Origin: Candidatus Bipolaricaulota bacterium
GTDB taxonomy: Bacteria > Bipolaricaulota > Bipolaricaulia > UBA7950 > UBA9294
Length of the DNA stretch: 9,912 nt
Direction: 5' to 3'
Assembly (NCBI GenBank): GCA_015485945.1
Contig: WFSM01000077.1
Location: 1-9,912 of the forward strand
Shown here: positions 1 through 7,290 of the stretch, piece by piece
Layout: each line of letters begins with the position of its first letter
How positions within the stretch are numbered: position 1 is the stretch's first letter
Translations under genes and position numbers: made by a program
The notes under the pieces: model-generated
The model's database searches: none
Told to the model about the DNA's origin: nothing
The model's input: only the letters and a program-made list of their open reading frames with translations

Positions 1-2
1 AA

Positions 3-239
3 GTAGAGCGGGAATGGGAGCGCAAAGCACTGGAACAGACAATCGCCCATCTCAAGGAGGTCAATAAGTCGTTAGAAGCGGAACTTAAAGCGCTTACTGC
101 GGAGCTCAGGGAGGCGCGGCGCCAGGTGAACGCAATCGCTGAGAAAGCTGTAGAAGGTGCTTCGGTCGGTAGAGCGATCGAGTCAGTGAATCGCATCACG
201 CGTGAACAACCGCGTACAGGCGAAAAAGCCGGTAGCTGA
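3..239 (+). CDS. C-terminal fragment of a coiled-coil protein, unrecognised
   Basis: An open frame enters from the left edge and ends at TGA 237-239, giving the last 78 residues of a protein whose start lies outside the window. The visible part opens with a charged, heptad-like stretch rich in Glu, Lys, Leu and Ala (for example HLKEVNKSLEAELKALTAEL, then REARRQV). This strongly suggests a coiled coil over roughly the first 45 residues. A less regular tail rich in Arg, Thr and Gly follows. No catalytic or binding motif is visible and I do not recognise the family. The stop lies about 90 bases before frr, and a promoter-like sequence lies between them, so it is probably the last gene of a separate transcript. 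Codon use resembles that of the frr-atp block. That it is coding rests on the open frame, the heptad pattern and composition. Confidence 0.6.
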   Translation, partial: VEREWERKALEQTIAHLKEVNKSLEAELKALTAELREARRQVNAIAEKAVEGASVGRAIESVNRITREQPRTGEKAGS

Positions 240-281
240 AAATCGACCACGGCGATCCCCCGACACACGTGAGCGATTCGT

Positions 282-310
282 TTGAATTACCGCCGGAAGC
301 ATTCTACAAT
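282..310 (+). promoter_or_regulatory. Putative sigma70 promoter for the frr-atp operon
   Basis: TTGAAT at 282-287 and TACAAT at 305-310 are separated by exactly 17 bases. They match the -35 consensus at four of six positions and the -10 consensus at five of six. Transcription would start near 317, only just ahead of the frr Shine-Dalgarno site (319-324), so the leader would be very short. It is the only promoter-like pair I noticed ahead of the genes running to 7257. It was found by eye; transcript start data would settle it. Confidence 0.45.
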
Positions 311-330
311 TCTAAATCGAGGTGTTATCG

Positions 331-888
331 ATGCCAGAGCAAGTCAGACGCGAAATGATCGACCACATGGAGCGCACGGTGGCGGTGCTCGAGGCCACCC
401 TGGGCAAGGTGCAAACCGGACGGGCGAATCCAGCGATGATCGAAGACGTGACTGTGGATTACTACGGTACATCAACCCCGCTCAAGCAGTTGGCGACGAT
501 CGCCGCTCCGGATCCGGACTTATTGGTTGTGCAGCCGTATGACAAAACGCAGATGAGCGCGTTCGAAAAGGCGATCCTTACTGCCGATCTCGGTCTCAAC
601 CCGGCGAGCGACGGACGCGTGATCCGCATCAAAGTTCCTAAGCTCTCCGAGGAACGGCGGGAAGAACTAATCAAGATCATCAAGGCCAGGGGGGAAGAAG
701 CCAAAGTGGCCCTGCGTAACATTCGGCGCGAGGCTAATGACAAGCTCGACAAGATGAAGGACAACGGCGAGATCTCCGAGGACGATCACCATCGTTATCG
801 CGAGAAGAACGACGACACAATCCGCGAGTACGAGAAGAAAATCGATGAGCTGGTGGGGAAAAAGAGCAAACAGTTGCGGGTGATCTGA
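331..888 (+). CDS. frr: Ribosome recycling factor
   Basis: A 185-residue protein, the usual length for ribosome recycling factor. With EF-G it splits the post-termination ribosome into subunits in the cytosol. Family hallmarks are visible: GKVQTGRANP (residues 25-34), DYYGTSTPLKQLA (43-55), the IRIKVPKLSEERR stretch (about 98-110), and VALRNIRREANDKLDKMK (126-143), whose arginines contact rRNA. The protein ends in the typical KKSKQLRVI-like tail. I chose ATG 331 because GAGGTG at 319-324 sits six bases upstream; the in-frame GTG at 322 lies inside that site and would add three residues. atpI starts 17 bases after the stop, so frr and the atp genes are probably co-transcribed. In many bacteria frr instead follows rpsB-tsf-pyrH. 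Identity is very secure. Confidence 0.97.
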   Translation: MPEQVRREMIDHMERTVAVLEATLGKVQTGRANPAMIEDVTVDYYGTSTPLKQLATIAAPDPDLLVVQPYDKTQMSAFEKAILTADLGLNPASDGRVIRIKVPKLSEERREELIKIIKARGEEAKVALRNIRREANDKLDKMKDNGEISEDDHHRYREKNDDTIREYEKKIDELVGKKSKQLRVI

Positions 889-905
889 GTTGAACGAGGA
901 GACGG

Positions 906-1301
906 ATGGAGGGAGCAGGCAGGGCTGAGTTCTTGCGGCTGTTTCACGTGTGGGATCTCGTTGGGCTTGGTGTGGTTGGGATGGGAATTCTCGTTGGGTT
1001 GGGACAATGGTCCGCAGCGATTGGTGTTGCCGTCGGCGTTGCGATGTTCATCCTTAAGTCGTACTTTCTGTACGAGACGGGGCGAGCGCTCGTCAAGCGT
1101 CGTGATCGCAACCGGGTGGGGTTCATTGCCGGAACTGCCGGGCTGGGGCGGTTGGCGTTTGTCGGGGTGACGCTCGCCGCTATTGCCCAGGCGTCCGGTG
1201 TCGTCGTCCTTGCCGCCGGTGCTGGACTTGTCGCGTGCCAGATTTACTTTCACTTCGTTCACACGCTGCGAAGGGGGGAATCGCAATGTCCGGAGGGTTA
1301 G
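906..1301 (+). CDS. atpI: ATP synthase protein I (AtpI-like), membrane assembly factor
   Basis: A 131-residue, strongly hydrophobic protein placed directly before atpB, the standard position of atpI. Four membrane segments can be read at about residues 16-34, 36-57, 72-95 and 98-120. A short basic loop lies between segments 2 and 3 (VKRRDRNR, 63-70), and a conserved-looking arginine starts the core of segment 3 (GLGRLAF). Known AtpI proteins are four-helix membrane proteins that help assemble the c-ring and have been linked to Mg2+ handling; the family is poorly conserved, so the call rests on topology and position. GAGGAG at 896-901 precedes ATG 906 by four bases. The 3' end overlaps atpB by 16 bases, and the atpB ribosome-binding site lies inside this gene, which favours translational coupling. 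Confidence 0.75.
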   Translation: MEGAGRAEFLRLFHVWDLVGLGVVGMGILVGLGQWSAAIGVAVGVAMFILKSYFLYETGRALVKRRDRNRVGFIAGTAGLGRLAFVGVTLAAIAQASGVVVLAAGAGLVACQIYFHFVHTLRRGESQCPEG

Positions 1302-2026
1302 CCCAGGGGATATTTGCGGCCCTTGCCTCCCCCCGTCTGGGAGAAAAGCTCATCCTCCACATTCCGGTGGCGGGAACGTACATCGATATCGACATCATCA
1401 CGATAATCATGAGTTGGGTCGTGATGGCGGTCATCATCGGCATCGCACTCGTGCTCCGGCGCAGCTTGCGGCAGCCGGTTGATGAAAAACCAAGCCGGGG
1501 ACAGATGCTGCTTGAAACGACACTCGATTTTCTCAAAGCACAACTCGCCGGCAACTTCTCCGATGAGACACTGGCGCGGCTCTTATTTCCGTTTGTGTCC
1601 ACGTTATTCTTGTTCGTGCTCGTTTCCAACTGGATAGCCGTGATCCCGTATTTCCAATCCCCCACCAGTGACCTGAATGTCACGCTCAGCTTTGCTCTGT
1701 TGGTGACATTTTTGTCCCAGTTGTACGCGGTCCGGATGAACGGGGTGCGGCGCTACCTGAAGGGATTTATTGAACCATACCCGTTTTTGCTCCCCCTCAA
1801 TATCGTCGGGGAGATCGCTAAGCCGTTGTCACACTCGTTTCGTCTGTTTGGGAACATGTTCGGCGGCGCGGCGATGCTCACCATTTTGTACATGTTCGCG
1901 GTTACTTCGGTGGGATGGCCGTTGATAGTAAACGCGTTTTACGGCCTGTTCGAAGGGGTAATTCAGGCGTTTGTATTTGCGATTTTGGCCGTCGCTTACA
2001 TTAACGTGGCGGTGGAAAATCAATAA
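1286..2026 (+). CDS. atpB: F-type ATP synthase subunit a
   Basis: A 246-residue integral membrane protein that forms the ion half-channels against the c-ring. Diagnostic stretches are PTSDLNVTLSFAL (residues 126-138), SFRLFGNMFGG (184-194) holding the essential arginine R186 (equivalent to E. coli R210), and GVIQAFVFAIL (224-234) with the conserved Q227. The first membrane helix is about 36-57. ATG 1286 was chosen because a purine-rich AAGGGGGGAA (1271-1280) lies just upstream; a longer frame opening at 1235 lacks such support and would overlap atpI further. Oddities: the E. coli E219 position is alanine (A195), and an acidic residue, E223, sits one helical turn before Q227. Both lie near the ion path. 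The gene overlaps atpI by 16 bases; atpE begins 13 bases after its stop. Confidence 0.95.
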   Translation: MSGGLAQGIFAALASPRLGEKLILHIPVAGTYIDIDIITIIMSWVVMAVIIGIALVLRRSLRQPVDEKPSRGQMLLETTLDFLKAQLAGNFSDETLARLLFPFVSTLFLFVLVSNWIAVIPYFQSPTSDLNVTLSFALLVTFLSQLYAVRMNGVRRYLKGFIEPYPFLLPLNIVGEIAKPLSHSFRLFGNMFGGAAMLTILYMFAVTSVGWPLIVNAFYGLFEGVIQAFVFAILAVAYINVAVENQ

Positions 2027-2039
2027 GTGAGGAGGAACT

Positions 2040-2318
2040 ATGCTACAACAAGCTCAACAGGTGGTAAATGGGATATCCGGGGCGGACATCGTCACGATGG
2101 CGAAGTACATCGGGGCGGGGATCGCCATGGGATTGGGGGCGATCGGGCCGGGAATTGGGGAAGGGATCGCGGCGGCGCACACTGTGGATGCGATGGCCCG
2201 CCAACCGGAGATGGAGGGCGCCCTCTTGCGGACGATGGTCATCGGGCAGGCGATCAGCGAATCAACCGGTATTTACTCGCTGTTGATCGCCATCGTGCTC
2301 ATATTTGTAGCGAAGTGA
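2040..2318 (+). CDS. atpE: ATP synthase subunit c, two-carboxylate Na+-type rotor
   Basis: A 92-residue two-helix hairpin, the monomer of the membrane rotor ring. Helix 1 (about 21-47) carries the glycine-rich GLGAIGPGIGEG (31-42). The polar loop ARQPE is at 53-57, and helix 2 is about 61-90. The ion site is seen directly: E74-S75-T76 and Y79 in helix 2 (ISESTGIY), with E41 in helix 1. Compared from memory with the Ilyobacter/Fusobacterium numbering, every ligand is shifted by nine: E32, E65, S66, T67 and Y70. Position 32 is Gln in Ilyobacter but Glu in Fusobacterium nucleatum, whose ring binds Na+ through two carboxylates; this protein is of the second kind. AGGAGG at 2030-2035 lies four bases before ATG 2040. 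Na+ coupling is inferred from motif identity, not demonstrated. Confidence 0.96.
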   Translation: MLQQAQQVVNGISGADIVTMAKYIGAGIAMGLGAIGPGIGEGIAAAHTVDAMARQPEMEGALLRTMVIGQAISESTGIYSLLIAIVLIFVAK

Positions 2319-2334
2319 CGCAAGGGGGCTGACC

Positions 2335-2859
2335 GTGGAGCTGGTGTGGGGAAAGATCGTAAAAAGCATCAATTGGACGTTCGTCGCCAACCTCGTCAAC
2401 TTCGCGCTCCTGCTGTATCTGATGGAGCGGTTTTTGTACAAGCCGGCGCTCAAGTATCTCGATCGACGGCGGGATCGTGTCGCAGCGCACATGGAGGCAG
2501 CACGCAAATCGCAGGAGGAGGCGGAACAACTTGCGGCCCAGCGCCGGGAAGCGCTGCAGCAGGCGCACGATCAGGCCCGGATTACGGTGGATGAGGCGCG
2601 CGCTCACGCCGAGGAGATTATCGTCGCTGCGAAAAAAGACGCAAAGCGCGCAGCGGAGCGGATAATTGAAATCGCCCGCCGTGAGTTGGCCAAGGAGCGG
2701 ACGGAGATGGAAGCCGAACTGCGTCGCGCCTATGCCGAGCTTGCGGTAATGGGGGCAGCGCGGGTGCTTGACCGCGAGGTGAAGCTCGAGGACCACCGCA
2801 AGCTGCTCGATGAACTCCTCGCCGAGGTTGATGCCGAGGCGGCGGATCTGCAGTCATGA
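2335..2859 (+). CDS. atpF: F-type ATP synthase subunit b
   Basis: A 174-residue peripheral stalk subunit. The N-terminus SINWTFVANLVNFALLLYLM (residues 11-30) is the single membrane anchor, followed by the family's ERFLYKPALKYLDRRRD stretch (31-47). A long, highly charged Ala/Glu/Arg/Lys helix (about 48-140) forms the stator coiled coil, and the C-terminal part (about 140-170) is the delta-binding region. The stalk links subunit a to the delta subunit and holds alpha3beta3 still during rotation. The start is GTG 2335, with AAGGGGG (2322-2328) six bases upstream; an in-frame GTG at 2344 has poorer spacing. Only one b-type gene is present, so the stalk is probably a b homodimer. The stop overlaps the atpH start in an ATGA arrangement. 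Confidence 0.95.
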   Translation: MELVWGKIVKSINWTFVANLVNFALLLYLMERFLYKPALKYLDRRRDRVAAHMEAARKSQEEAEQLAAQRREALQQAHDQARITVDEARAHAEEIIVAAKKDAKRAAERIIEIARRELAKERTEMEAELRRAYAELAVMGAARVLDREVKLEDHRKLLDELLAEVDAEAADLQS

Positions 2860-3389
2860 AGTCGCGGGAAATCGCGCGCCGCTACGCTGAGGCGCTGTAT
2901 GACCTTGGATACGCAGACGGGCTCGTCGCTGCCATTGAGGCGGCGTACGGTGACGTGGTGGCGGCGATCGAGGCGACTCCGGATGCGGTCCGGTTCCTTG
3001 ACCATCCTCTTGTTCCCCGGGTGCGAAAAATCGCGTTTCTCGATGCCGCGTTTCCCGATTTGCCGGAGTATTTGCGGAACCTGTTTCGCCTCCTGGTGCG
3101 CAACAGACGTGCCGGGTATATTCGCGCGGTGTACGAAGAATTTTGCTCTCTGCACAGGATTCGCGCCCGGATTGCGCGGGTCAAGGTGACCACGGCCAAG
3201 CCGCTCACGCCGCAGGACAGAAAGAGGTTGACGGACCACCTCGCCGCGGCGCTTGGGAGCCAAGTTGAGCTCGAAGAGCGGGTCGAGCCGTCCCTCCTCG
3301 GTGGGGTGCGGTTGGAGATCGACGATAAGGTGATCGATGGGACGTTGCGGGCACGGCTCGCGCGGTTGCGCGCGGCGCTCGCTGGATAA
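2856..3389 (+). CDS. atpH: F-type ATP synthase subunit delta
   Basis: A 177-residue protein of the OSCP/delta family, which caps the alpha3beta3 head and joins it to the b stalk. The N-terminal helical domain opens with the typical ARRYAEALYDLG (residues 7-18). The C-terminal half has VKVTTAKPLTPQDRKRL (110-126) and ends with the family signature LLGGVRLEIDDKVIDGTLRA (147-166). Length fits the usual 175-180. ATG 2856 overlaps the atpF stop by four bases, so the start is fixed by coupling to the gene before; a ribosome-binding site of its own is not obvious. atpA starts 12 bases after the stop. Confidence 0.95.
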   Translation: MKSREIARRYAEALYDLGYADGLVAAIEAAYGDVVAAIEATPDAVRFLDHPLVPRVRKIAFLDAAFPDLPEYLRNLFRLLVRNRRAGYIRAVYEEFCSLHRIRARIARVKVTTAKPLTPQDRKRLTDHLAAALGSQVELEERVEPSLLGGVRLEIDDKVIDGTLRARLARLRAALAG

Positions 3390-3401
3390 GGAGGAGAAGC
3401 G

Positions 3402-4913
3402 GTGTCTGGAACGCGAAAGGATGAGATCAGCGCCATCCTGAAGGAGCAGATCAAGGGATTCAACTATGACCTTGAGATGCGCGAGGTGGGGACGGTTGTC
3501 GAGGTCGGTGACGGGATCGCCCGCGTGTACGGGCTTGAGGATGCGATGGCCGCGGAGATCGTGCAATTCCCAAATGACGTGTTCGGACTTGTTCTTAACC
3601 TAGAGGAGGAGAGCGTCGGGGTTGCCCTGTTCGGGGACACCGAGCTCGTGCAGGAGGGGGATGAAGTGCGGCGCACCGGCCGCGTGCTGGAGACGGTCGT
3701 CGGTGACGCTCTCCTCGGTCGTGTCGTCGATCCGCTTGGTCGGCCCAAGGACGGCAAGGGGCCGATCGATTCTCATGAGCGGCGCAAGGCGGAGATCAAG
3801 GCACCGGGGGTAATCGAACGTCAGCCGGTCAACACTCCGCTCCAGACCGGGCTCAAGTCGATCGACGCCCTCACCCCGATCGGCCGCGGCCAGCGTGAGC
3901 TGATCATCGGGGACCGGCGCACGGGCAAAACGGCAATCGCGGTAGACACGATCATCAATCAGCAGGGGAACGATGTGTACTGCGTGTACGTAGCGATCGG
4001 GCAGAAGTCGTCAACGATCGCCCGCGTGGTTGACGCCCTCGAACGGAACGGCGCGATGGACTATACGGTCGTCGTTGCCGCCGAGGCGCACGACCCCACC
4101 CCAATGCTCTACCTCGCTCCGTACGCCGGCTGTGCGATGGCCGAGCACTTCATGTACACCGGCAAGGACGCGTTCATCGTGTACGACGACTTGTCCAAGC
4201 ACGCCGTCGCCTACCGTGAGATGTCGCTTCTGCTGCGGCGTCCGCCCGGGCGCGAGGCCTATCCCGGCGACATTTTCTACACTCACTCGCGGTTGCTGGA
4301 ACGGGCGGCGCGGCTGGCCGACGAACACGGCGGCGGGTCGCTCACTGCGTTTCCGATCATCGAGACCAAGGCCGGAGACATCACTGCGTACATCCCGACG
4401 AACGTGATTTCCATTACCGACGGCCAAATTTACCTGGAGACCGATCTGTTCAACCAGGGATTCCGCCCGGCGATCAACGTCGGCTACTCGGTGTCGCGCG
4501 TCGGTGGTGCAGCGCAGATCAGGGCAATGAAGCAAATTGCCGGTGAGCTTCGGTTGGAGCTGTCTCAATACCGTGAGCTCGCGGCGTTCGCCGAGTTCTC
4601 CGCCGACCTGGATGACGCGTCCAAGGCGCAGCTTGCCCGCGGCGATCGGTTGATGGAGATCCTCAAACAGGATCAATACCGGCCAATGCCGGTTGAAGAA
4701 CAAGTGGTCGTTCTGTACGTCGGGGTACACAATCATCTCACCGATGTCGACGTGCCCGAGGTGCGCCGGTTTGAGGAAGAGTGGCTGCGGTTTCTCCACG
4801 CCGACCACGAGGACATTTTCGAGGCCCTACGCGACAAACAGGAGTTCACCGACGAAATCGAGGCGAAGCTGGAGGAAGCGGTGCGGGAGTTCAAGGAGCG
4901 GTTCGGAGGGTAG
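3402..4913 (+). CDS. atpA: F-type ATP synthase subunit alpha
   Basis: A 503-residue subunit carrying the non-catalytic nucleotide sites and the arginine finger of F1. It has the N-terminal beta-barrel (about 25-95), a P-loop GDRRTGKT (170-177), and the SVSRVGGAAQ signature (364-373) with the arginine finger at R366. LRLELSQYRELAAF follows, and then the C-terminal helical bundle. The P-loop is odd: nearly all alpha subunits I know have Gln at the fourth position (GDRQTGKT), whereas this one has Arg (codon CGC, residue 173). The start is GTG 3402, preceded by AAGGAGGAG (3388-3396) at five bases; initiation there gives the family-typical MSGTRKDEISAILKEQI opening. It is followed after two bases by atpG. 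Confidence 0.98.
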   Translation: MSGTRKDEISAILKEQIKGFNYDLEMREVGTVVEVGDGIARVYGLEDAMAAEIVQFPNDVFGLVLNLEEESVGVALFGDTELVQEGDEVRRTGRVLETVVGDALLGRVVDPLGRPKDGKGPIDSHERRKAEIKAPGVIERQPVNTPLQTGLKSIDALTPIGRGQRELIIGDRRTGKTAIAVDTIINQQGNDVYCVYVAIGQKSSTIARVVDALERNGAMDYTVVVAAEAHDPTPMLYLAPYAGCAMAEHFMYTGKDAFIVYDDLSKHAVAYREMSLLLRRPPGREAYPGDIFYTHSRLLERAARLADEHGGGSLTAFPIIETKAGDITAYIPTNVISITDGQIYLETDLFNQGFRPAINVGYSVSRVGGAAQIRAMKQIAGELRLELSQYRELAAFAEFSADLDDASKAQLARGDRLMEILKQDQYRPMPVEEQVVVLYVGVHNHLTDVDVPEVRRFEEEWLRFLHADHEDIFEALRDKQEFTDEIEAKLEEAVREFKERFGG

Positions 4914-4915
4914 CG

Positions 4916-5761
4916 ATGGCGGAAAACGTACGCGCGATCAAACGGCGGATTGGAAACATCGAGAACATCCGTCAGATCACCAAGGCGATGAATGCGATCG
5001 CCATGACCAAGCTGACGCGGATGAAGCGGCGGCTGGAGCCGGTGCGTCCGTACGTCGCGGATTTGGAGAATTTTATCGCCGTGTTGCTCGCGCAGGGGCC
5101 AGACGTGTCACACCCACTGTTGATGAACAACGGGTCCGATGCGGTTGGGGTTCTGGCGTTAAACGCTGATCGCGGCCTGTGTGGCCGCTTTCAGGGAGAA
5201 ATCAACCGCAAGGCGGAAGAGCTGTTGGCCGCGGGCAACGGAAAGCTCCTCGCCGGCGGCGAGAAGGCGAAGTCTCACTTCGCCGTGCGGCAGTGGCTGG
5301 AGGTCGTACACACTTATCCGCACCTGTACGAAGAACCGACCCCGGACGCCGCACAGCGAATTGCCCACGATGTGATTGAGCTTTACATCAGCGGTGCAGT
5401 TGGCAGGGTGGTTGTGGTCGGGATGCAGTTCATCTCCGATCTCGCCCAGCGGCTTGTGACGGAAGAATTGCTGCCGGTCAAGGTGCAACCCAAGGATGGG
5501 AATGTGATCCTCGAACCCGGCGACGTCTCCGAAATGCTGGCGATCGCGTTACCGCTGTATATCGAAGGACGGATATTCGCCCTGTTGTTGGAGACGAAGA
5601 CGAGCGAACACGCGATCCGGCGGCAGGCGATGAAGAACGCGACCGACAACGCTGACGACCTGTTGACGACGCTTACGCGGTTCTATCACAAGGCGCGCCA
5701 GCAGTCGATCACCCGTGAGATTGCGGACATCGTCGGCGGCGCGGAGGCGTTGCGAGATTGA
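4916..5761 (+). CDS. atpG: F-type ATP synthase subunit gamma
   Basis: The 281-residue central rotor shaft. The N-terminal helix carries IKRRIGNIENIRQITKAMNA (8-27), the family's conserved opening. The globular domain has LNADRGLCGRFQGEINR (82-98), and the C-terminal helix shows the hallmark AMKNATDNADDLL (238-250), then RQQSITREIADIVGGAEAL (271-279 and preceding residues). After KAMNA, the usual MVAA-K-L context reads IAMTKLTRMK, a mild divergence. ATG 4916 is set by GGAGGG (4905-4910), five bases upstream; the open frame extends back to 4781 but only through atpA coding sequence. No cysteine-containing regulatory insert of the chloroplast type is seen. Its foot should bind the c-ring, normally together with epsilon, which is not encoded here. 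Confidence 0.96.
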   Translation: MAENVRAIKRRIGNIENIRQITKAMNAIAMTKLTRMKRRLEPVRPYVADLENFIAVLLAQGPDVSHPLLMNNGSDAVGVLALNADRGLCGRFQGEINRKAEELLAAGNGKLLAGGEKAKSHFAVRQWLEVVHTYPHLYEEPTPDAAQRIAHDVIELYISGAVGRVVVVGMQFISDLAQRLVTEELLPVKVQPKDGNVILEPGDVSEMLAIALPLYIEGRIFALLLETKTSEHAIRRQAMKNATDNADDLLTTLTRFYHKARQQSITREIADIVGGAEALRD

Positions 5762-5784
5762 ACAGAGTGAATGGGGGATAACCG

Positions 5785-7257
5785 ATGACGGATGAAAAGG
5801 CAGCAGGGACGATAACCGAGATCAAGGGGCCGGTGATCGACGCCCGGTTCGAGAAGGGGAAACTTCCACGGGTGAATGACGCGTTGGTGATCCCGCGCGA
5901 CGGCGAACCCGATCTCGTTTTGGAGGTTGCGCAGCACCTCGGGGACAACGTCGTGCGGGCGATCGCGATGGACTCTACCGACGGGCTGGCGCGGGGGATG
6001 GAGGTGATCGCGACCGGCGGGCCGATTACCGTTCCGGTCGGACCCGAGACCCTGGGGCGGATGCTCAACATCGTCGGGGCGCCGATCGACGAACTTCCTC
6101 CGGTCGAGGCGAAGAAGCACTACTCGATCCATCGTCCTGCGCCGTCCCTCCTCGACCAAGCGACCGAGACCGAGGTGTTCGAGACCGGGATCAAGGTAAT
6201 TGACCTCATCGCCCCGTTTCCCAAGGGGGGCAAAATCGGGCTGTTCGGCGGGGCCGGGGTGGGAAAGACCGTCCTCATCATGGAACTCATTCGCTCGATC
6301 GCCTACGAGCACCAGGGATACTCCGTGTTCGCCGGGGTGGGGGAGCGGACACGCGAGGGGAACGACCTGTACCTCGAGATGCGTGAAGCTGGAGTGCTGA
6401 AAAACACGGCTCTTGTCTACGGCCAGATGAATGAGCCGCCCGGCGCGCGGTTCCGCGTCGGGCTCACCGGGGTGACCCTTGCCGAGTACTTCCGCGACGA
6501 AGAGGGCAAGGACGTGCTCCTGTTCATTGACAACATTTTCCGGTTCGCTCAGGCGGGAAGCGAGGTATCGGCATTGCTCGGCAGGATGCCGTCCGAAGTT
6601 GGGTACCAGCCGACACTGGCAACTGAGATGGGGGAGCTGCAGGAGCGGATTACCTCGACGAAGAAAGGGTCGATCACGTCGGTACAGGCGATCTACGTCC
6701 CTGCCGACGACCTCACCGATCCGGCGCCAGCGACCGTGTTTTCGCATCTAGACGCCGCGATCACCCTGTCGCGCGACATTGTGGAAAAGGGGATCTACCC
6801 CGCTGTCGATCCGCTGCAGTCGAACTCGACGATGCTCGATCCCCATGTCATCTCCCGTGAGCACTATCGTGTTGCCCAGCGCACGCTGGAAATCCTTCAG
6901 CGCTACGAGGACCTGCGCGACATCATCGCCATCATGGGGATGGACGAACTGTCCGACGAAGACAAGCTTGCCGTACACCGGGCGCGCAAGGTACAGCGGT
7001 TCATGTCACAGCCGTTCCACGTCGCCGAACAGTTCACCAATCGCCCCGGGGCGTACGTCAAACTCGATGACACTATCAAGGGATTCGGAATGATCGTCGA
7101 TGGCAAGCTCGACGAGATCCCTGAGCAGGCGTTCTACATGGTGGGCACGATCGATGAAGTCCTCGTCCGCGCAAAAGCAATGGGCGGAACCCAAAAAGAA
7201 GAGAAACCCACTTCAGAAGAGGAAGGAACTGCAACAGTGGAGACACAACAGGCCTAG
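5785..7257 (+). CDS. atpD: F-type ATP synthase subunit beta (catalytic)
   Basis: A 490-residue catalytic subunit that makes or splits ATP in the F1 head. Motifs in order: P-loop GGAGVGKT (155-162, catalytic K161); GERTREGNDLY with the general-base glutamate E187; the Walker B strand VLLFIDNIFRFAQAGSEVSA; and the lever loop DELSDED (387-393). ATG 5785 follows a GGGGGAT-type ribosome-binding site (about 5773-5779), and the gap from atpG is 23 bases. The family usually ends shortly after the RAKAM-type helix. Here a hydrophilic tail of about 20 residues rich in Glu, Thr and Gln follows (about 469-490). This is the last gene of the operon: the expected atpC is absent, and a terminator lies 34 bases after the stop. 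Confidence 0.98.
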   Translation: MTDEKAAGTITEIKGPVIDARFEKGKLPRVNDALVIPRDGEPDLVLEVAQHLGDNVVRAIAMDSTDGLARGMEVIATGGPITVPVGPETLGRMLNIVGAPIDELPPVEAKKHYSIHRPAPSLLDQATETEVFETGIKVIDLIAPFPKGGKIGLFGGAGVGKTVLIMELIRSIAYEHQGYSVFAGVGERTREGNDLYLEMREAGVLKNTALVYGQMNEPPGARFRVGLTGVTLAEYFRDEEGKDVLLFIDNIFRFAQAGSEVSALLGRMPSEVGYQPTLATEMGELQERITSTKKGSITSVQAIYVPADDLTDPAPATVFSHLDAAITLSRDIVEKGIYPAVDPLQSNSTMLDPHVISREHYRVAQRTLEILQRYEDLRDIIAIMGMDELSDEDKLAVHRARKVQRFMSQPFHVAEQFTNRPGAYVKLDDTIKGFGMIVDGKLDEIPEQAFYMVGTIDEVLVRAKAMGGTQKEEKPTSEEEGTATVETQQA

Positions 7258-7290
7258 ATCTCGGACAATTCTGATTTAGGTTAACCGGAG

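Noticed and set aside
322..330. GTG 322 as an earlier frr start
   Set aside because: The GTG lies within the ribosome-binding site GAGGTG that is correctly spaced for ATG 331, and the added residues are not part of the family.
1235..1285. Longer atpB starting at 1235
   Set aside because: The added 17 residues overlap atpI coding sequence and lack a ribosome-binding site as good as the purine run before ATG 1286.
2730..3566. 278-codon minus-strand frame across atpF, atpH and atpA
   Set aside because: It spans three well-supported genes and the junctions between them, with no family motif; it is a reading-frame shadow.
4011..4808. 265-codon minus-strand frame inside atpA
   Set aside because: It is antisense to conserved atpA codons, and its composition reflects third-position GC bias rather than protein constraint.
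5686..6747. 353-codon open frame on the minus strand opposite atpD
   Set aside because: It lies antisense to a fully conserved atpD, its translation is rich in Arg, His and Pro with no recognisable domain, and long antisense frames are expected in GC-rich genes.
7279..7286. GGTTAACC palindrome upstream of the atp terminator
   Set aside because: An eight-base palindrome is expected by chance, and it has no spacing relation to a promoter.
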